From JBGPYM01 sp041493205 (GTDB lineage Bacteria; Bacteroidota; Ignavibacteria; UBA10030; UBA6906): 26,735 bases of DNA. Location of the stretch: the NCBI GenBank assembly GCA_041493205.1, contig JBGPYM010000013.1, positions 1-26,735 of the forward strand. Direction: 5' to 3'. Positions within the stretch are counted from its first letter, which is position 1. The number at the start of each line of letters is the position of its first letter. Both the position numbers and the translations under genes were made by a program. The notes beneath the pieces were generated by a model, which saw only the letters and a program-made list of their open reading frames with translations, was not told the DNA's origin and searched no databases. Below are positions 25,060-26,735 of the stretch, in pieces.

Positions 25060-25089
25060 TTGTATATACAATCAACAAAACCAAAAGTC
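25060..25089 (-). promoter_or_regulatory. MarR promoter with embedded operator palindrome; possibly leaderless
   Basis: On the minus strand TTGACT lies 17 bases before TATATA, and TATATA is the centre of TTGTATATACAA (25060-25071), a perfect 12-base palindrome. The start codon A is only six bases after the -10, about where transcription should begin. No ribosome binding site fits between, so the mRNA may start at the AUG. Binding of MarR to the palindrome would cover the -10 and repress its own gene. Confidence 0.7.
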
Positions 25090-25106
25090 AAGGGGACGGG
25101 GGAGAA

Positions 25107-25733
25107 TTATTTAAAGAGGATGCTCTTTACCGGATGGAGCTCCCAGGCAGTGCCTTCCTGCTTCTCCAGGGGGGAGCCGGGCGGGGTGGAAGAGGGGGGA
25201 TGCTTTACGCCGTGCTGCCAGTCGTAGAATCCGAGCCCCGTGACAGTCACCGGGATGCCGCGGGGAAATTCCTTTCCGAAGGTGTACCCCCTGGCGCGCA
25301 GGGTGTCGTCGATAACCGATTGGAGCGAGCAGTTTTCATGGGTCACCTCGACGACCGCACGGTGTTTCCCCGTTTTGCCGGCGGGGCCGATCTGGATGTG
25401 GTAATCGCAATCGATTTCCTTCTGCACGTACCACATGTACCCTTCCAGCGTGTAGAGCGAGTCTTCGGGCGTGTCGTGCAACCGCGCGGTCAGCCGGCCA
25501 ACGGTTGTGCCATTCGCCTTCGCCGCGTATTTCTTCTCCCACCGGAGCATAGCCAGCGGCGTGAGGACTCCACCCGAAGCGGGATATGATTCGTACTTCG
25601 TCTCGGTTTTCGCCGTGAGGCGGTACGGCTTCTTCCCCCGCTGCGGTGCGCATCCACACGGATCCGCCGCCTGGGCGACACCGGTGGACGCAAGTACCCC
25701 GCACAGCGCAAGAATCAGGCAGAATCGTTCCAT
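25107..25733 (-). CDS. Secreted protein of an uncharacterised family (LHPV-type C-terminus)
   Basis: The ATG at 25733 has GAGGTG eight bases before it and gives 208 residues; a GTG two codons earlier is too close to that site. A signal peptide covers about residues 1-22 and ends in VAQA before ADPCGC. The middle (RLHDTPEDSLYTLEGYMWYVQKEIDCDYHIQIG) and the end (IPVTVTGLGFYDWQHG, ending WELHPVKSI) match a recurrent beta-rich domain in secreted bacterial proteins. Relatives often carry GVGFFD..HGQ and ELHPV in these places. Here an insertion of about 20 residues rich in Pro and Ser separates the two motifs. The CxC near the mature N-terminus could be lipid-free disulfide or metal-binding. The function of the family is not known to me. 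Confidence 0.75.
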   Translation of the reverse strand: MERFCLILALCGVLASTGVAQAADPCGCAPQRGKKPYRLTAKTETKYESYPASGGVLTPLAMLRWEKKYAAKANGTTVGRLTARLHDTPEDSLYTLEGYMWYVQKEIDCDYHIQIGPAGKTGKHRAVVEVTHENCSLQSVIDDTLRARGYTFGKEFPRGIPVTVTGLGFYDWQHGVKHPPSSTPPGSPLEKQEGTAWELHPVKSILFK

Positions 25734-25785
25734 CGTCACGACACCTCGAGGCTTGTGCGATGCGCACCGCAGAACAGGAAACTAC

Positions 25786-25816
25786 GAAGCCCCCACCGTG
25801 ATCCGGCGGGGGCTTC
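25786..25816 (-). terminator. Hairpin downstream of the T9SS-tailed protein gene
   Basis: GAAGCCCCC (25786-25794) and GGGGGCTTC (25808-25816) are perfect inverted arms of nine bases. Inside, CCG and CGG can pair further. It begins about 20 bases after the stop at 25837 on the minus strand. No T run follows, so it is a terminator only by position and stem strength. Confidence 0.55.
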
Positions 25817-25836
25817 GGGAAAACTTCCGGCGATCA

Positions 25837-26735
25837 TCACTTGAGCAGGACCAGCTGCCGGGTGGCAACAAACTCCCCGGCCCGGATCCTGTAATAATAG
25901 ACACCGCTCGCAAGGCCCGGGTTCCCGAACGACACCTGGTGGAATCCCGACTCCTCGTCCCGATCGACGAGCGTTGCGACCTCCTGGCCGAGCGTATTGT
26001 AGACCGTCAGCCGCACGTGTGCCACCACCGGCAAAGCGTACCGGATGATGGTCGTGGGGTTGAATGGATTCGGATAATTCTGGGAGAGGTCGAAAGCCGC
26101 CGGCACCTCCTTCAGGGAGGGTTCAGCGGAGGCAAGCGACATTCCCGAGGGGTGGTCCTGCTCCTTGTAGAGCGTATAGCTCTCTTTTCCGCTCCAGACA
26201 GTGGAACCGATGACAATGAATGTCCATGTCCCGGCAGCCGGCGCGGTGACGGTGAGCCGCTCCGGCACGTCCAGGCTCAGTCCGTCGAGATCCTGATCGC
26301 CGTCGTTATCCACCAGCACCGGATTCCCATTCGGGTCGAGAACGAGCAAATCGAGATCGTTTGTCGGCCACATCTCCCAGCTCTTGTCCCAGACGAGCAC
26401 GAGCCGGAGAGAGGCCGTTCCCGGCGCTACAGTGAGAGTGTGCACCCTGTTTTCGCCCTGGGTGAGCTTCCCGAACCCGATGGGCCGCAGTCGACTGTGG
26501 GACTCATCCTTCGTGAGGCTGATGGACGCCCTTATTCTGCCTGCGTTTGTGTTGTCACCGGTGATCGTCACCCTCGTAAAGCCGAGCTCAAGGTCCTGTT
26601 CACCCAGGGTGAATGTCGCACTCCCCGCAACGAAGCCGCCGGCGCGGTAATCGCCCGTCGACGTTTTTGCGCTTGCAACGGTCACGAACGCATCGTCACC
26701 GAAGAGCGGATTCTGGCTTGCGGGCGGAAGTTCCG
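25837..26735 (-). CDS. C-terminal part of a secreted subtilase-like protein with T9SS sorting tail (5' end outside window)
   Basis: The frame stays open to the window edge (about 298 residues shown); a GTG at 26685 is only an internal codon, since ELPPASQNPLFGDDAF continues upstream. Residues in the middle (SLRLVLVWDKSWEMWPTNDLDLLVLDPNGNP) match the beta-sandwich domain found after the catalytic part of subtilases and other secreted peptidases. DNDGDQDLDG is a possible calcium loop. The last 90 residues are the sorting module: FDLSQNYPNPFNPTTIIRYALP, then YNTLGQEVATLVD, ending in ATRQLVLLK. This is nearly the same as the tail of the secreted protein at 13240-15537. The catalytic domain, if any, is not visible, so the protease reading is tentative. 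Confidence 0.8.
   Translation of the reverse strand, partial: ELPPASQNPLFGDDAFVTVASAKTSTGDYRAGGFVAGSATFTLGEQDLELGFTRVTITGDNTNAGRIRASISLTKDESHSRLRPIGFGKLTQGENRVHTLTVAPGTASLRLVLVWDKSWEMWPTNDLDLLVLDPNGNPVLVDNDGDQDLDGLSLDVPERLTVTAPAAGTWTFIVIGSTVWSGKESYTLYKEQDHPSGMSLASAEPSLKEVPAAFDLSQNYPNPFNPTTIIRYALPVVAHVRLTVYNTLGQEVATLVDRDEESGFHQVSFGNPGLASGVYYYRIRAGEFVATRQLVLLK

Noticed and set aside
1..26735. CRISPR array, tRNA, rRNA, insertion sequence or prophage genes
   Set aside because: No regularly spaced repeats, cloverleaf-like sequence, transposase or integrase motif, or terminal inverted repeats were seen in the gaps or frames. Structured small RNAs cannot be excluded by eye.

Overview
The window is a GC-rich stretch of a bacterial chromosome. 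Two secreted proteins end in the same module, an FnIII/FlgD-like fold containing a YPNPFNP motif, which is typical of type IX (Por) secretion cargo in the Ignavibacteria/Bacteroidota (FCB) lineage and nearby phyla such as Calditrichota and KSB1. This, with an RND pump, several lipoproteins and a TolC-type channel, points to a Gram-negative FCB-group organism. Genus and species cannot be told from the sequence. No rRNA, tRNA, CRISPR array or insertion sequence was recognised.

Layout. 1-867 (-): a single-domain 3-hydroxyacyl-CoA dehydrogenase running off the left edge. 1036-2178 (+): a serine beta-lactamase-like lipoprotein. 2191-11965 (-): a tightly packed eight-gene catabolic/transport operon. 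In transcription order it holds a Gfo/Idh/MocA dehydrogenase, a very large DxDxDG beta-propeller protein, a nitrilase-family amidohydrolase, a lipoprotein sugar-binding protein, a second and divergent Gfo/Idh/MocA protein, an enolase-superfamily (muconate-lactonizing-enzyme subgroup) enzyme, and two MalF/MalG-type ABC permeases. No ABC ATPase is present. The set looks like uptake and breakdown of an unusual, perhaps amide-bearing, sugar-like compound; the substrate is unknown.

12172-13134 (+): an orphan formate-dehydrogenase-gamma-like cytochrome b with an added C-terminal zinc ribbon. 13240-15537 (+): a large T9SS-type surface protein. 15747-16430 (+): a DUF116 cysteine-rich protein, preceded by a clear rho-independent terminator.

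16505-22971 (-): a complete tripartite efflux operon, TetR regulator > TolC-like channel > membrane-fusion adaptor > RND (HAE1) pump. It has a near-consensus promoter, an operator-like palindrome over the transcription start, a second related palindrome upstream, and a terminator after the pump gene.

23187-25057 (-): a MarR regulator followed by a QueG/RdhA-like 4Fe-4S protein fused to an SCP2-like domain. Identical 12-base palindromes sit inside the predicted -10 regions of both genes, which argues for one small MarR regulon. 25107-25733 (-): a secreted protein of a widespread uncharacterised family. 25837-26735 (-): the C-terminal part of a subtilase-like or other secreted protein with a T9SS sorting tail, running off the right edge.
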